Made by a program: the position numbers and the translations under genes
Assembly (NCBI RefSeq): GCF_050624435.1
Contig: NC_134537.1
Coordinates: forward strand, 125,092,086 to 125,156,085
Reading direction: 5' to 3'
DNA: 64,000 nucleotides
DNA from: Tenrec ecaudatus
Taxonomy: Eukaryota; Chordata; Mammalia; Afrosoricida; Tenrecidae
The notes under the pieces: model-generated
What the model saw: only the letters and a program-made list of their open reading frames with translations
The model's database searches: none
Told to the model about the DNA's origin: nothing
Shown: positions 34,224 to 45,691 of the stretch, piece by piece
Numbering within the stretch: position 1 is the stretch's first letter
How the letters are laid out: each line of letters opens with the position of its first letter

Positions 34224-34730
34224 TTTTGTTTGTTTGTTTTGTTTTGACAGCGTTGCCTGGGTTTATCTGCACAAACAGCACAGGAGAATGCCACCGCCAG
34301 GCAGATTGCTGTCCAGGGCTCACATCGGTCCCTCTTGCGTCAGCCTGGCTTTGTGCCTTGGCCTTGGGCAAGCAGAGCCCCAGACCCTTGGAAATATGTG
34401 CCTGAGTCTGCTTGCCAAGCTTGGGGTGGGTGATGAAGGCCAGTGGGCTGAGCTTGTGGTTGAGGCCCACTGGGATCTTAGCCTTGACCTCCGTGGGCTT
34501 CACAAGATCCTGATGGCATGAGCAGCGGCAGCCTTGGCGTTGTTGGCCTACATTTTCTTTAGGCTCTTTTTGTTGTGCTTCTTGGGAAAGCTCATGTTCT
34601 TCAGGAACTTAGGGTCCACCCTCTTAAGAGAGATTCGTATCGTTGTGATCGCGGTTCCTTGATGCCACCTCTGTGCCACTTCCGGGTTTGGTTGTATCTC
34701 ATGGTGTGGTTCTTGGACTTGGCCATGTCT
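34224..34730 (-). pseudogene. RPL29 (pseudogene): RPL29 processed pseudogene
   Basis: Retrocopy of the mRNA for ribosomal protein eL29. The start codon is at 34724-34726 (minus strand). The N-terminal part has the eL29 pattern HTTHNQ-like then KWHRNGI-like, read here as [17 protein letters not shown], followed by [21 protein letters not shown] second frame gives [20 protein letters not shown]. The copy has frameshifts near 34520-34560 and 34700 and an A-rich tail (34224-34248 as T/G on the plus strand). Flanking 17-base repeats, ggcagcaattgattctt (34207-34223) and ggcagtgatcaattctt (34731-34747), differ only by four transitions, so they are an aged target duplication. Intronless and broken. 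Confidence 0.93.
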
Positions 34731-34747
34731 GGCAGTGATCAATTCTT

Positions 34748-35010
34748 AACCCAGAGCAATGGAGGCTATGAAAGAAGCTGTATAATTTACAGCACCCCCA
34801 GTAATTATTTATGCAGCTGGGCTTTGCATGCCCAGGCGGGTTAAACCAAAAGGCAGTCCCGGGCTCCAATAGCCCACCACTCACTGGAAGAGTGCTGTGG
34901 GAGGTTGCCAAGCTGCACAGAAGAATTCACACATTCGCAGGTGGGGTCAAAAGTCCTAACTGAAGGACAGAACGGGTGCTATCAAAGCCTAACTAAGCCA
35001 GTTTCTAGTC
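34748..35010. other. Unassigned stretch
   Basis: No feature recognised. Confidence 0.4.
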
Positions 35011-35220
35011 CAGTGCTGTCCAACAGAAACACAATGTGAGTTGCAAAGTTAATTTTAAATTTTCTAGTGGCTACATTAAAAAGTAACAAGTAGGTAAAAT
35101 TAATTGTAACAATACATGTTATTGACTCCCGCATATGTAATATAGTATCCCTTCATATAATCAATATAAAATTGTTCATGGGATGTTTTACTTGCTTTAT
35201 ACCAAGTCTTCAAATCTGGT
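35011..35220 (+). mobile_element. Old hAT-Charlie-type element, 3'-truncated
   Basis: Starts 'cagtgctgtccaacagaaac' and continues 'aattttaaattttctagtgg', 'ctacattaaaaagtaac', matching a common mammalian hAT repeat. The right terminal repeat is missing; RTE sequence follows. Confidence 0.65.
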
Positions 35221-36360
35221 GTGGCTGGTTGACTTCTCGGGCCATGTCAGTTCACAGCGTCACTGTCGTTAGCTGCCCTCAGGTGGGTTCCATCAAAGCA
35301 GGCCTGAGGGACACACTGCTCCCTGCCAGCCTCAAAACTGTTCTTTCAGCCCATTCTTGCAGCCACTGTGTCCATCCTGCTCCTCCACAGTCCCGCACCG
35401 CCATTTGGGCGTGTCGCAGGGTCACTGCCTGTCAAGTACCACCTTAGTGCAAGATGGGGAACTTCAGTGGAGCCGAGCGATGCCTTCGTGTACTCTGGTC
35501 CTTAAACAGGCACATGGGATCGCTCACGTAGGCACAAAAGTGTGGCCACAGAGAACTGGCCATCTAGTTTTTCTGAATGAGGTTCGCAAGGCTGACTGCG
35601 GTTCCTATTGTTTTGATAATGATGAACCTTTGTTGATGTTGTAATGGGATGCCTTTCTGTCAGTGGGCCCCTGTACGGCAGAACGAAACTCTGTCCAGTC
35701 CTGTGCCAGCTTTGGGCCCACTGTTGCAGCCACTGTGTCAATCCCTTTCCATGCGGTCTTCCTTTATTTTTTATTTTTTCTGACCCTCTACTTTACCTGG
35801 AAGCCTTGGTGGCATAGTGGTTACAAATTTGGCTGCAATCTTCAAGGCCCCCCCACCCCCCTCCATTGAAAACCACCAGGCGTTCCTCAGAAGAAAGACA
35901 TGGCTTTGTACTCCCATAAAGAGGCATTTTGGAAACCCACCGGGCCGTTCTACTTTGTCTTACAGGGTCATCATGAGTCAGAACTGACCCGATGGTTTGG
36001 GGTATGCTTCACCAATATGATGTTCTTTTCCAGTTTCTGTGCGATGAAGTCTCACCATCTCCTAAGGAGCATTCTGGTAATTCAAATGCATCAATTCTTC
36101 GGAAGTCTCCCTTATTCATTAGTCGACTTCCACCCGCATATGAGGTGATGGGAAATCCCATGACTTGCATCAGGTCGTCTGAGTCCAAAGTGACACCCTT
36201 GCCCTTCAACAGATTTGCCAGTGCAATATGTCATTAGATTTGACTGCTGTTTCCATGAGCATTGACTGGCTCCAAGCAAAATGAAATCCATGACAACTTC
36301 TATCTTTTCTCTGCTTATCATAATGCTGTCTACTGGTCCAACCGGGAGGTAACATACTTA
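35221..36360 (-). mobile_element. RTE/BovB 3' regions, interrupted by a SINE
   Basis: Two diverged copies of the RTE end (near 35260-35440 and 35630-35796: 'gttgcagccactgtgtcaat', 'ctgaccctctactttacc'). The second continues after the SINE at 36006-36360 ('cttcaccaatatgatgttct', 'aaatgcatcaattcttcgga', 'gattgactggctcc' region). No ORF survives. Confidence 0.7.
35797..36005 (+). mobile_element. AfroSINE inserted in RTE
   Basis: Head 'ggaagccttggtggcatagt', body 'cataaagaggcattttggaa', end 'catgagtcagaactgacccg'. The flanking RTE text is continuous across it. Confidence 0.85.
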
Positions 36361-36361
36361 A

Positions 36362-36865
36362 AAAAATTTTTAATTGCTTTATTAGGGGATCATACAACTC
36401 TAATCACAAGCCATACATACATCGATTGTGTAAAGCACATTTGTACATTCATTGCCCTCATCATTCTCAAAACATTTGCTCTCCACATAAGCCCCTGTTA
36501 TCAGCTCCTAATTTTTCCTACTCCCCCTCCCTCATGAACCCTTGATAATTCATAAATTATTATTTTGTCATATCTTGCCCTGTCTGATGCCTCCCTTCAC
36601 CCACTTTTCTGTTGTCCATCCTCCAGGGAGGAAGTTATATGTAGATCCTTGTAATCAGTTCCCCCTTTCGTCATGAACCCTTGATAATTTATAAATTATT
36701 ATTTTGTCATATCTTTCCCTGTCTGACATCTCCCTTCACTCACTTTTCTGTTGTCTGTCCCCTAGGGAGGAGGTCACATGTAGATCCTTGTAATCGGTTC
36801 CCTCTTTCCAACCCACTCTTGCTCTACCCTCCCATTGGTCCTGGAGGGATCATCAAATTATTCCC
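36362..36865 (-). mobile_element. L1 3' end with 140-base tandem duplication
   Basis: Minus-strand L1 tail ('ttgctttattaggggatcat'). The block from 'tcatgaacccttgataatt' to 'ttgtaatcagttccccct' occurs twice in direct orientation, at about 36531-36670 and 36671-36811. Confidence 0.85.
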
Positions 36866-36958
36866 CAAGTCTTATTGCTTAGTAATATTTTCAGGGCCCA
36901 AATTCTGGGGTAAGAATTGATTCCTGCCTCAGAAGTCACAATGCCCCAATATGAAGCG

Positions 36959-37028
36959 GTTTCAAAGTTTCCTGGCGGAAAAAAGGGATTAAAACGTAAT
37001 GGAAGTTTTTCACTAACTTTTTAGAGCC
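36959..37028. mobile_element. Short mariner-like MITE, copy 2
   Basis: Ends 'ttcaaagtttcctgg' and 'cactaactttttaga', same layout as copy 1. Confidence 0.5.
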
Positions 37029-37619
37029 CTTGCGCATGTCCACAAAAGTTAGACCATTTGAGCCTTTTTAATTATCATAAATTCATAGCTAGCATGTCTC
37101 TTCCGGTCACCACCCACCATGTCGGCACCACCTGTGCACAGACTACTCAGCCTCAACAAATATGTTTTACAGGCTGCTCACATCCTTGGACTCAAGTCCA
37201 CTGAGTCTCAGGCAAAGCTATCTGGTTCTCATGCGTGAAACCTAGGTCCCACTATCGCAACAGGGCAAAGCCAGCCTGTTCCAAAACAGGACCAACAAAG
37301 AGTGCATGCCAGGTGAAGCAAACCTAAGCTAGCCTCTCTCGGCACCCTGCTGAGGGCCACCGCCCACCAACTTACAACAGCATGCTAAGTGATAACACCA
37401 CTGTGGGGCTGAAAGTAAACCAGGGAAAATCAAGGTCTACTACAAGGACCAAGAGTATCATCTTTGAGCCCAAGAATTGTGGCTGGTCTAGTTTGAAGAT
37501 CACTTTTATCAAGACTCAACTGAATTGAAATATCTTACCTAGTCCCGAACACTTGGTTGTGCTCATGGGGAACCTGCGCGCATCTCAACAGGCAGTTATG
37601 TGTATGGAACAAGGGAAGA
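37029..37619. other. Unassigned stretch
   Basis: Nothing recognised; no open frame of note. Confidence 0.4.
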
Positions 37620-38560
37620 CGACGTGGTTTAAATCAAGAAAGGTGTGCTTAGGGTTGTATGCTCTCACCCTATCTACTCAATCTGTATGCTGGCTCACGT
37701 GAAGAAGAACGTGGTATCAGGATCGGAAGAAGGGTTTCAGGGGATGGGAACAGGGTGAGGAGAGGGGTAGAGGGAGACCAAAATATGGAGGATTTAACAG
37801 GAAAAAAATTAGTTAATTTTTTTAAAACCACCTCTGGATTCCTTACCTTTCAGATCTAAATATTGGTTTGAAAGGCTTAAAAAGGAGGAAAAATAAAACT
37901 AACATGGATTTCAAGTGTTTAGTGACATACAAGTTCATTTCAAACAAATGAAATGGGGGGGGGAGGCAACCAATAGGTAACATCGTGATAAAAGGAGAAA
38001 ACGTTGAAGCTGTCAAAGATTTTATCTTTCTTGGATCCACAATCATTGCTCACGGAAGCAGGAGTGAAGAAATCAAAAGATGAGTTGCATTAGGCAAATC
38101 TGCTGTTCAAAACCTCCTCATAGTGTTGAAAACAAGGATGCTACTTTGAGGACTAAGGTGCACCTGACCCCAGTCATGGGATTCTCAATTGCCTCGTATG
38201 TGTATGAAAACTCGACATTGAATCAGGAAGACAAAGAAGAGTTGATGGATTGGAGTTGGGATGGAGAAAATACTGAAAGTGCCATGGATTGCTAAAAGAA
38301 CCAACCGATCTGTCTTGGAAGAAGTATGGCCTTAGTGGGAAGGGAGGCGAGACTTTGTCTTACCTTCTTTGGACATGTTATCAGGAAAGACCTGTCTCTG
38401 GAGAAGGATGTCGTGTTAGGTAAAGAGAGGGCAGCAAAGGAGAGGAAGACCGGCAAGGAGTTGGACTGGCACTGTGGCTGCAACATGCGCTCAGGAATGG
38501 CCACCAAGGATGTGAAAAGATGTCCAGCATTATCAGCCATCAGAGAGAAGCACAATGAAA
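37620..38560 (+). mobile_element. BovB/RTE ORF2 C-terminal half, pseudogenised
   Basis: GCMLSPYLLNLYA-like palm motif near 37650-37690, then a gap, FIFLGSTIIAHGSRSEEIKR near 38018-38080, and LTFFGHVIRKDLSLEKDV near 38360-38415. These are in the order of BovB ORF2 but in different frames. The YADD catalytic segment between them is deleted. Confidence 0.85.
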
Positions 38561-38639
38561 ATTACAGTGAGCTGCCATTCCACTCCATTCAGATAAACCA
38601 GAAAAAGTGGCAAATATTTGTCTCCCTCAACCTGTTCCC

Positions 38640-38820
38640 ATCCCCTGCAACCCTTGATCTTCATCAGCAAGGGCTTCAGGTCCTCCTCACTTTCAGCAAG
38701 CAAGGTTGTGTCATCTGCATATCGCAGACTGTTAATAAGCCTACTTCCAATCCTGATGCCACATTCTTCTTCATAAAAGCCAGCTTCTCTGATTATTTAC
38801 TCAGCATACAGATTGAGTAA
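38640..38820 (-). mobile_element. BovB/RTE reverse transcriptase fragment
   Basis: The minus strand covers the YADDTTLL catalytic segment near 38700-38730 ('tgtcatctgcatatcgcag' on the plus strand). It lies opposite to the BovB piece just upstream. Confidence 0.75.
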
Positions 38821-38824
38821 GTGA

Positions 38825-39440
38825 GGATGTGGGGAAATGGGAACCCATAACCAGTGTTGGTGGGAATATAAAATGCGACAGCTATTGTGCAAAGGCTGTG
38901 GTGGGTCCTCAGAAAAGTACATAGAGGATCCCTATCTGACCCAGAAATGCCACCCTTAGGGATGGACGCATGCAAAACACTTGAAATCAAAGCCTCAGCG
39001 AGAGACTTAGTGCTTGCTATTCACAAGATCCCAAAGGTGGGAAACCTTAAAGGTCCGTCAACAGATGAATAAACAAAACATGGTACATGCATGCTCACCA
39101 TGAAATACTACTCAGACAGTAGGAGAAATGAAATATTGATACATGCTATAATACAAATGAAATCTTAAAGCACTGTGCTGAATAAAATAAAACAATCACA
39201 AAAGGACACATAGTATATAACCTCACTTACATTGAAATACCCCAAAAAGGCAAATGTTTTGAGAAAAAATGCTTATTAATGATTGTCAGGGACTGGAGTG
39301 GGTGTGAGGGGCAAGGAGGGGTTACCAGTGATGGAAATACAGACTTGATTAAGGGTACAGTTACCAGGACAATCATCGTATTGCTGCCTATTTCTCTACC
39401 TGTAAAAAGTTGAAGTGGTAGAAGATGCGTGATGGAGACA
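38825..39440 (+). mobile_element. Old L1 ORF2 end and 3' UTR
   Basis: 'ccagtgttggtgggaatata', 'cccagaaatgccaccctta', 'aacatggtacatgcatgctc' follow the well-known old L1 ORF2 C-terminal coding pattern. Confidence 0.65.
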
Positions 39441-39524
39441 TTTACATCAGCAGCGACAACAAAAGTAGCTGCTGAGGCTTCTTACAAAGGCATACCTCCC
39501 CCAAAATGAAAAAAAAAAAAAAAG

Positions 39525-40560
39525 GCTCTGCTGGGTGGAGCTTCCATAGTACACGTTTTTCCTGAGCTTGGTGAACATCAAGCAATTTACTCTGAGTTAG
39601 TACACACAGTGGTGTCACCTGGGAAGCTTCTCTCTGGTCACAGTGAATTTTTTCGTAAAAGCCGTTTCACTCGAACCTCGTTTTTTGTGATGGCCAATTT
39701 AAGAGAACAGCGTGCAGCTATGAAATTTTGTCTCCTGCTCCAGGGAAAATATGCCACAGAAACTACTGTGATGTTCAACAGAGCTTACAAGACAGTGCTA
39801 TGGGAAAAACTCAAGTGTACATATGGTTTTCTTGTTTCAAAAAAGGTGAAATGTCCATTAATGACAAACCTCTTTCTGGATGTCCAATCTCATCCTGAGC
39901 AACTTCCTGACCAAACAATATTAAAAATGTCCACTTTAGTTTTCCTGGAGAATTCTACTAAGTGTTTAGAGAAGAGTTAACACCAAAAATATAGACTCGT
40001 AGTGCTTTTGGAGTTTGTTCCACCAGGTCAGACTGTTAATCAAGCTTTCTATTTTGAGGTTCTGAAAAGATAGCTTAACTGTGTGTGACAAAAAGGCCTG
40101 ATTTGTGGCAGATGGGGGACTATTTTTGCCACCAAGACAATGCACCCGCTCATGCAGTCATCTCAGTGCACCCGTTTTGGGCAAAAAGCAGCATGCCTCT
40201 CTTGCCCCACACACCTTATTCATCTGACCTTGCTCCATGCAACTTCTTTTTGCTCCAAGAATGCAGATGGACATCAAAGGACAGCAATTTGACAGCACTG
40301 AAGAGGTGAAGAAAAAAACGATGGAGGTGCTGTCAGCCATCCAAACAGATGAGTCTGAACAGTGTTTCCAAGAATGGAATCACAGATTTGACAAATGTAT
40401 TAAGTGTAATGGAGAGTACTTGGTAGGTGATAAGGTTGTTTGGTAAATAACAACAATAATAACAATTAATTAAATATAGACCTTTGGGGAAAACAAAAAC
40501 AACTCTGGTTTTGGGGGGTTGCCCCCTCATATATAAAGTCTTATGGAATTTGGTGTCTTA
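39525..40560 (+). pseudogene. Mariner transposase pseudogene
   Basis: Remains of a Tc1/mariner element. The helix-turn-helix start MANLREQRAAMKFCLLLQGK is at 39689. A jump, probably deleting the first catalytic Asp region, leads to FVPPGQTVNQAFYFEVLKR near 40013-40070. Then QDNAPAHAVISVHPFWAKSS (40135) and LPHTPYSSDLAPCNFFLL (40202) follow, and the C-terminal RFDKCIKCNGEYLVGD is at 40385. The second catalytic Asp (in DNAPAH) is kept. The third, expected in the 'APCDFF' context, is Asn. An intact protein is about 345 residues. Terminal inverted repeats were not identified. Confidence 0.88.
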
Positions 40561-40639
40561 TTTTGAAGCTTTAGAGTCATGGTTTCATGAAAGTTCCCAG
40601 TACATTGGCCTAATAAAAGGTATTGTGCTTATCTTCTGC

Positions 40640-41045
40640 ACATTACCTCACTGGATAGCATCTGGCAAGCTACATTCTAGGACAGGACAGCTAGTTTCTG
40701 TGTGCCTAGAGCAACAGAAGAATGTGAGTCAGGAATAGGAGAAGAATATGGAATATGTGGCTTCTTGCCTCCGTGCACAACTATTTCCTTTGCCCTGAGA
40801 CCAGAAGAACTGGATGGGACCTAGCTGCCATTACACAACATTTGGGTCAATGATTCCATAGAAGAATTCTGAGAAAAGGGGGAGAAATGCAGAGGGGAAT
40901 TTCAAATCCTCATGGGCTCCAAACTTTCAGGAACTATGAGGTTTGAGTGGAATCTGGAACTATTTCCCTGAGCTAATCTTTAAACTTGTAACTAAAACTA
41001 TTCCCTGATGTCTTCTTAAAACCAAACACTATTTTTAAAAATGCC
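40640..41045 (+). mobile_element. Old L1 3' UTR fragment
   Basis: Homologous to 29990-30295 and related afrotherian L1 3' UTRs: 'gagaccagaagaactggatg', 'gggtcaatgattccatagaa'. Confidence 0.6.
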
Positions 41046-41119
41046 TGCTTTAGTTTTTCTAGAGAATTCCTAGTACGTGTTTAGAGAAGAGTTAACACCA
41101 ACTGTACATGAACTCTTTC

Positions 41120-42056
41120 AGGATATGAAAAGAAAAATAGTGTGGTTAAGAAAGTAGATGGTGCCTGGCTATCAACGGGAATAGGTATGTATGGGGTCTT
41201 AAAGGCTCATGTTCAAACAAGCAGCCATCTAAATGAGGAGTCAACTAAGTCTACACAGAAGCACACCAGCTTGTGTGACCCAAAGACGACAATTACAAAA
41301 TTTGAATATGATGAAGAGAAAAGTAGCAGAGCTAAAATTACAAACACTCCATTTACAGAAGGCCATGGAGGAGAATGGGAACCCACACTGATCCGCAGAG
41401 TATCTAGTCAGACTGAGTCGCTGGCAGATTGCTCTAACCAAAGGCAAGAGTCCTGACCAGCGTCACTATCAGGCAGCGACCATTGCAATCTTGATGATGC
41501 TGGATCAAACTCGACACTTGGTCAGTTGACCAACTTATAGACACGACCTGAATTTGTACTGGAGGCAAGTATCGCTTAGTTATGCATGACAGAAATTGCT
41601 TCCCTGGCTCTTTGAATGTTCATGGGAGACTTTTCCCTCTTATGCATTATTTGTATTTTTTGTCTTTATATTAATATGATCTTATCCTTACTACCCTAGT
41701 GCAATTTGTTTGTTTTCTGTTGGATATTCCAGTTGTGAAGTGCAGGGGGAGTAGATGCATAATGATGGTAACTGATACAAGGGGTTATAGGGAATGCAGC
41801 GGGGGGGTGGGGTGCAGGGACAGCTGATAGGGAGCCAAAGGGCATCTTGGGAGTAAATCATGAAGGTGGGAGGTGGGGGCACTAGAACTGATTGTGATTG
41901 CACTACTCATTTTAAAGATTTAACAGGTCGGCGGGGGGTGTTGCTCTAACATTGATGTGGTGGCGATTGTACAGTTCCCCTTGATATGATTCAACTATTG
42001 AACTATTCAATGATATGAATGTAAATTATGTGTCAATAAACTGTTGGGAAATAAAG
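41120..42056 (+). mobile_element. Older L1 3' UTR and tail
   Basis: 'agaaagtagatggtgcctgg', 'gggtcttaaaggctcatgtt', 'gcagccatctaaatgaggag' are a diverged form of the young L1 3' UTR unit. It ends 'gtgtcaataaactgttggga'. Its counterpart in reverse orientation lies at 44175-44665. Confidence 0.75.
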
Positions 42057-42059
42057 GAC

Positions 42060-44170
42060 AATATACAACCAAACTTATTTTATGTAGCAAGTATAACCCT
42101 GAAATCTAAGCCAGGCAAAGACATCACCAGAATTGAAAATTATAGAACAATATCCCTTATGACTATAGATGCCAAAATTGTCAACAAAATTCTAACCAAT
42201 AGAATTCAACAAAACCTTTTAAAAAATCACAATCAATTAGACTTTATCTCAAGTACACAAGATGTTTCAATGTTAAAAAAAACAATAAATGTAATCTACC
42301 ACATAAACAAAACAAAGGAAAAGAACCATATGACTATAGCAATCAATCCAGTAAAGGCATTTGAGAAAATTCTATATCCATTCTTTATTAAAAAAACATT
42401 TAATAAAATAGGAATATAAGGAAACTCACTTTACAAATAAAGGCCATAGAAGCAAAACCAAAGGCTAGCATCTCACTTAATGGAGAGAAACTTAACACCC
42501 CACCCCTTTGAACAGGACCCAAATAGGGTTGTCCTTTATTACCACTGTTATTTAATACAGACCTGGAAGTCATGTCCAGAGCCACAAGACATCAAACATA
42601 TTAACAAACCAAACTCACTGCCACTGTGTGAATGCTGACTCAAAGTGACCCCTGTGGGTTTCCAAGACAGTAACTATTTATGGGAGTAGAAAGCCTTTCT
42701 CCCTCAGCGATGCTGGTGGTTTCTAACTCAGACCATTTGGATCACAGACCTTTGTATAACTAGTAAATCACTAGGGCTCCTAAAGATATTAAAGGCATCC
42801 AAATAGGCACAGAAGAAACAAATTCTCTTTATTTGCAGATGATATTCTTATATTAAAAATTTCAAAGATTCATTTAAAAAGTTGCTGGAACTAATTGAAA
42901 ATTTTGGCAATGTAGCAGGTTATAAGATAAACATAAAAATCTATTCAAATGTTGTATTGAAGATAACTCTGAAAATAAAATTAAAAGAACAATACCATTC
43001 ATAATAACTACCCAAAAGATAAAGTACTTAGGGATAATTTTTACCAGAAAAACAAAAGACTTAATGTACAAAGAAAACTACTAAACACTTTTACAAAAAA
43101 CCAAAAGAGACTCATACAAATGAAAAAAGGTTCTGTGATCATGAATAGGAAGGCTTAATATAGTAAAAACGGCAATCTTACGAAAGGCAAGATATAAATT
43201 CAATGCAATTCTGATTCAAATATCAGCACAATCCTTCAAAGAAATGGAAAAATTAACCACTAACTTTACATGGAAAAGAAAGAAATCCAGGATAAATAAA
43301 GCATTATTAAAAACAAAAATAAAATGGAAGTCTTTCACTCCCCAATTTCAAAACCTATTATACAGTCACAGTAATCAAAACAGTTGGATATTGTTACAAA
43401 GATAGATATGTATAACAGAGAACTAAGCAATACAACTAAGCACCTATAGACTTGATTTTTTTTTAGACACTTGATTTTTGATAGAAACCTAAGACACATT
43501 AAGTGGGGGAAGAGATAGCCTTCAAAATAAATGGCACTAGAAATATAAGATCTCCACCAGCAAAAAAATAAAATAGGACCCATACTTCACACCATGTCAA
43601 AAATGAACTCAAGTTAAATTAAAGCCCTAAATATAAACCCTAGATTCATAAGGATCATCAATGAAAAAAATAGGGACAAAATTTAAGGACCTTAATACAA
43701 AATATAAATACACTACCAAACACAATGAAAAACACCCATACTGCAAAAGACTTCATGAAGAGCATAAAAAAAGAATCCATAGATTTGGAAAAAGTATTTG
43801 GAAATTATATATCAGACAAAGGGCTAATTTTAAAAGTCTACAGAAAACTACAACACCTTAATTTAAAAAAAAAACAAATAGCCCAATCAAAAATTGGCAT
43901 AAGAGATGAATAGATAATTTACTAAGGATGACATCCAAGCATCCAACAATTACATGAAGAAATGCTCATGTTTATTAGTCATAAAGGAAATGCAAATTCA
44001 AACAACAATGAGCTACTACCTCAAACTGACACTCAGCAAATTTTTTTAATTAATAAATGCTGGATTGGCTGTGGAGAAGTTGGAATGTTCATCTATTGCT
44101 GGTGAAATTGCAGAACTGTACAACCACTGTGGAAAGAAAAGATCACCATCCATATTTTAAACGCCAGGGA
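42060..44170 (+). pseudogene. Old L1 ORF2 pseudogene, interrupted by a SINE
   Basis: Pieces in order: ENYRTISLMTIDAKIVNKIL (near 42135), MTIAINPVKAFEKILYPF (42330), a GCPLLPLLFNT-like RT block (42530), SINE at 42607-42780, LYLQMIFLY in the place of the FADD motif (42826, different frame), then C-terminal GLILKVYRKLQ (43820). Many stops. It is much more diverged than the L1 at 18-22.6 kb. Confidence 0.85.
42607..42780 (-). mobile_element. AfroSINE inserted in L1 ORF2
   Basis: Reverse complement of the SINE: 'ctgactcaaagtgacccctg', 'tgggagtagaaagcctttct', ending at 'actagggctcc'. L1 sequence resumes directly after. Confidence 0.8.
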
Positions 44171-44174
44171 AATT

Positions 44175-44665
44175 TTTTAAATTATGGAACAAGCAAGAAA
44201 TACTTGAACCTAGATCATATTCAAGTTGGGTCAAGAGAGAGGTCAACTGACCAAGTATCAAATTATACCATGTTTGATCCACCCTAAGCAAGTTTATAAT
44301 AATCTCTGGCTGATAGTAAAGCTGCTGAGTCCCTTGCCTGTGACTAGAAGGGATCGGACAGAGACTCTCTGTAGACAGACTTTGGGTTCCCACTGTTCTC
44401 CATAGCCTTCTACAAATTGAGTGTTCACAATTTAAGCTCTGATAGTTTTCCCTTCATCATACTTGGATTTGATTATTGTCATCGTTGGATCACAAAGCTG
44501 GTGTGCTTCTTCCGTGTGGACCTAATTGACTCCTCACTACGATGGCTGCTTGTTTGAATATAAGCCTTTAAGACCCCCAGACACCATTCTAATTGATAGT
44601 GGGGCACCATCTGCTCCTCATCACACTTTGTCATAGCATCCTGAACTTCAGTGATGGGCACTTCT
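44175..44665 (-). mobile_element. Older L1 3' UTR fragment
   Basis: Reverse-orientation counterpart of 41120-41540: 'tggtgtgcttcttccgtgtg', 'cgatggctgcttgtttgaat', 'aagcctttaagacccccaga'. Confidence 0.75.
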
Positions 44666-45290
44666 ACTCAGGGCTCTTTAAGTCCCACCAAATGATTGGG
44701 TGGGAGTATGCAAATAGGGCATAAGTAACACTAATAGAGGGGACTGATCAATGTTCATTAGCACCTCCCACTCCCCAATCCCCTGGATAAAGGACAAACC
44801 ATCTGTGAAGCAGTAGAGGAGGGGAAAACCCCAAGGACCCCTGCATGAGGACCTTGGTAGAGAATGCTCAAGATCTCTGTCTGACTCACGATCTCTGTCT
44901 GACGTGGTAGAGGCCACCCAACCCAAACCCGATGGAGCAGCTCTGAGACTGCGGATCTTCTCCTCTGGCCTGAGACTGTGATACTGTGGAACAGAACCAG
45001 AGGGCCGCCTTTCTAGCCCATGGAGGCAAAGGCCAAGCCCATGTGACTGAAAGAGTGGGACCAGAGATTTGTCTACCACATGGCTGAGAGGCTGAGAACT
45101 GGAGAGAGACTTGGCTTCTGGCTGAGGAAATGGATTATATCCTTATTGTTTTCTGATCGTGACATGTGGTAACGAATTGACTTCCCCCAAAAGCCCTCTT
45201 AATTGTGAGTATCGCCTATGAGTTCTGTGAGGCCATGCTCAGGAATCATTGCAGCCAGCATAGATGCAGGGTGCTGAAAGGTCTGCTAAA
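44666..45290. other. Unassigned, possibly an LTR-like repeat
   Basis: GC-richer block including a 133-residue minus-strand frame (44678-45079). It has the look of a dispersed repeat (for example 'gttctgtgaggccatgctca'), but I cannot assign it. Confidence 0.35.
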
Positions 45291-45304
45291 GAGTAGAAAG
45301 ACAA

Positions 45305-45466
45305 AAAAAGAGGACCTGATGCAAAGGGCTTAAGTGGAGAGCAAATGCTTTGAAAATGATTAGGGCAAAGAATGTACGGATGTGCTTTATACAATTGATG
45401 TATGTATATGTATGGACTGTGATAAGAGTTGTATGAGCCCCTAATAAAATGTAAAAAAAAAAAAAA
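45305..45466 (+). mobile_element. Very short L1 3' end insertion
   Basis: Only the last ~160 bases of L1, with A-tail. Target duplication gagtagaaagacaa at 45291-45304 and 45467-45480. Confidence 0.93.
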
Positions 45467-45544
45467 GAGTAGAAAGACAATATTACATTTTCTCTAAAAA
45501 AATTCAGCTTTACTGAAATTTCATTGACAAATGTCAGTTTATGC

Positions 45545-45612
45545 CCCCAAACTCACTGCCAAGAAGTCAATTACGATTCATAGGGACCCTATTAAAGTTC
45601 CCAAGGAACTTA
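45545..45612 (-). mobile_element. AfroSINE fragment
   Basis: 'aaactcactgccaagaagtc', 'catagggaccctattaaagt' match the SINE end in reverse. Confidence 0.6.
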
Positions 45613-45627
45613 CCTAACACCATCATG

Positions 45628-45691
45628 AGGAAGCTTCAAAAAGTTAATGAAAAAAATCCCATTATCTTTCCATTTCATTTTTGACACCTCC
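45628..45691. mobile_element. Short mariner-like MITE, copy 3
   Basis: Ends 'agcttcaaaaagttaatgaa' and 'ttcatttttgacacc'. The right terminal repeat is degraded. Confidence 0.45.

Noticed and set aside
44678-45079. 133-residue minus-strand frame
   Set aside because: No recognisable domain, no splice or promoter context, and the surrounding sequence looks repeat-derived.
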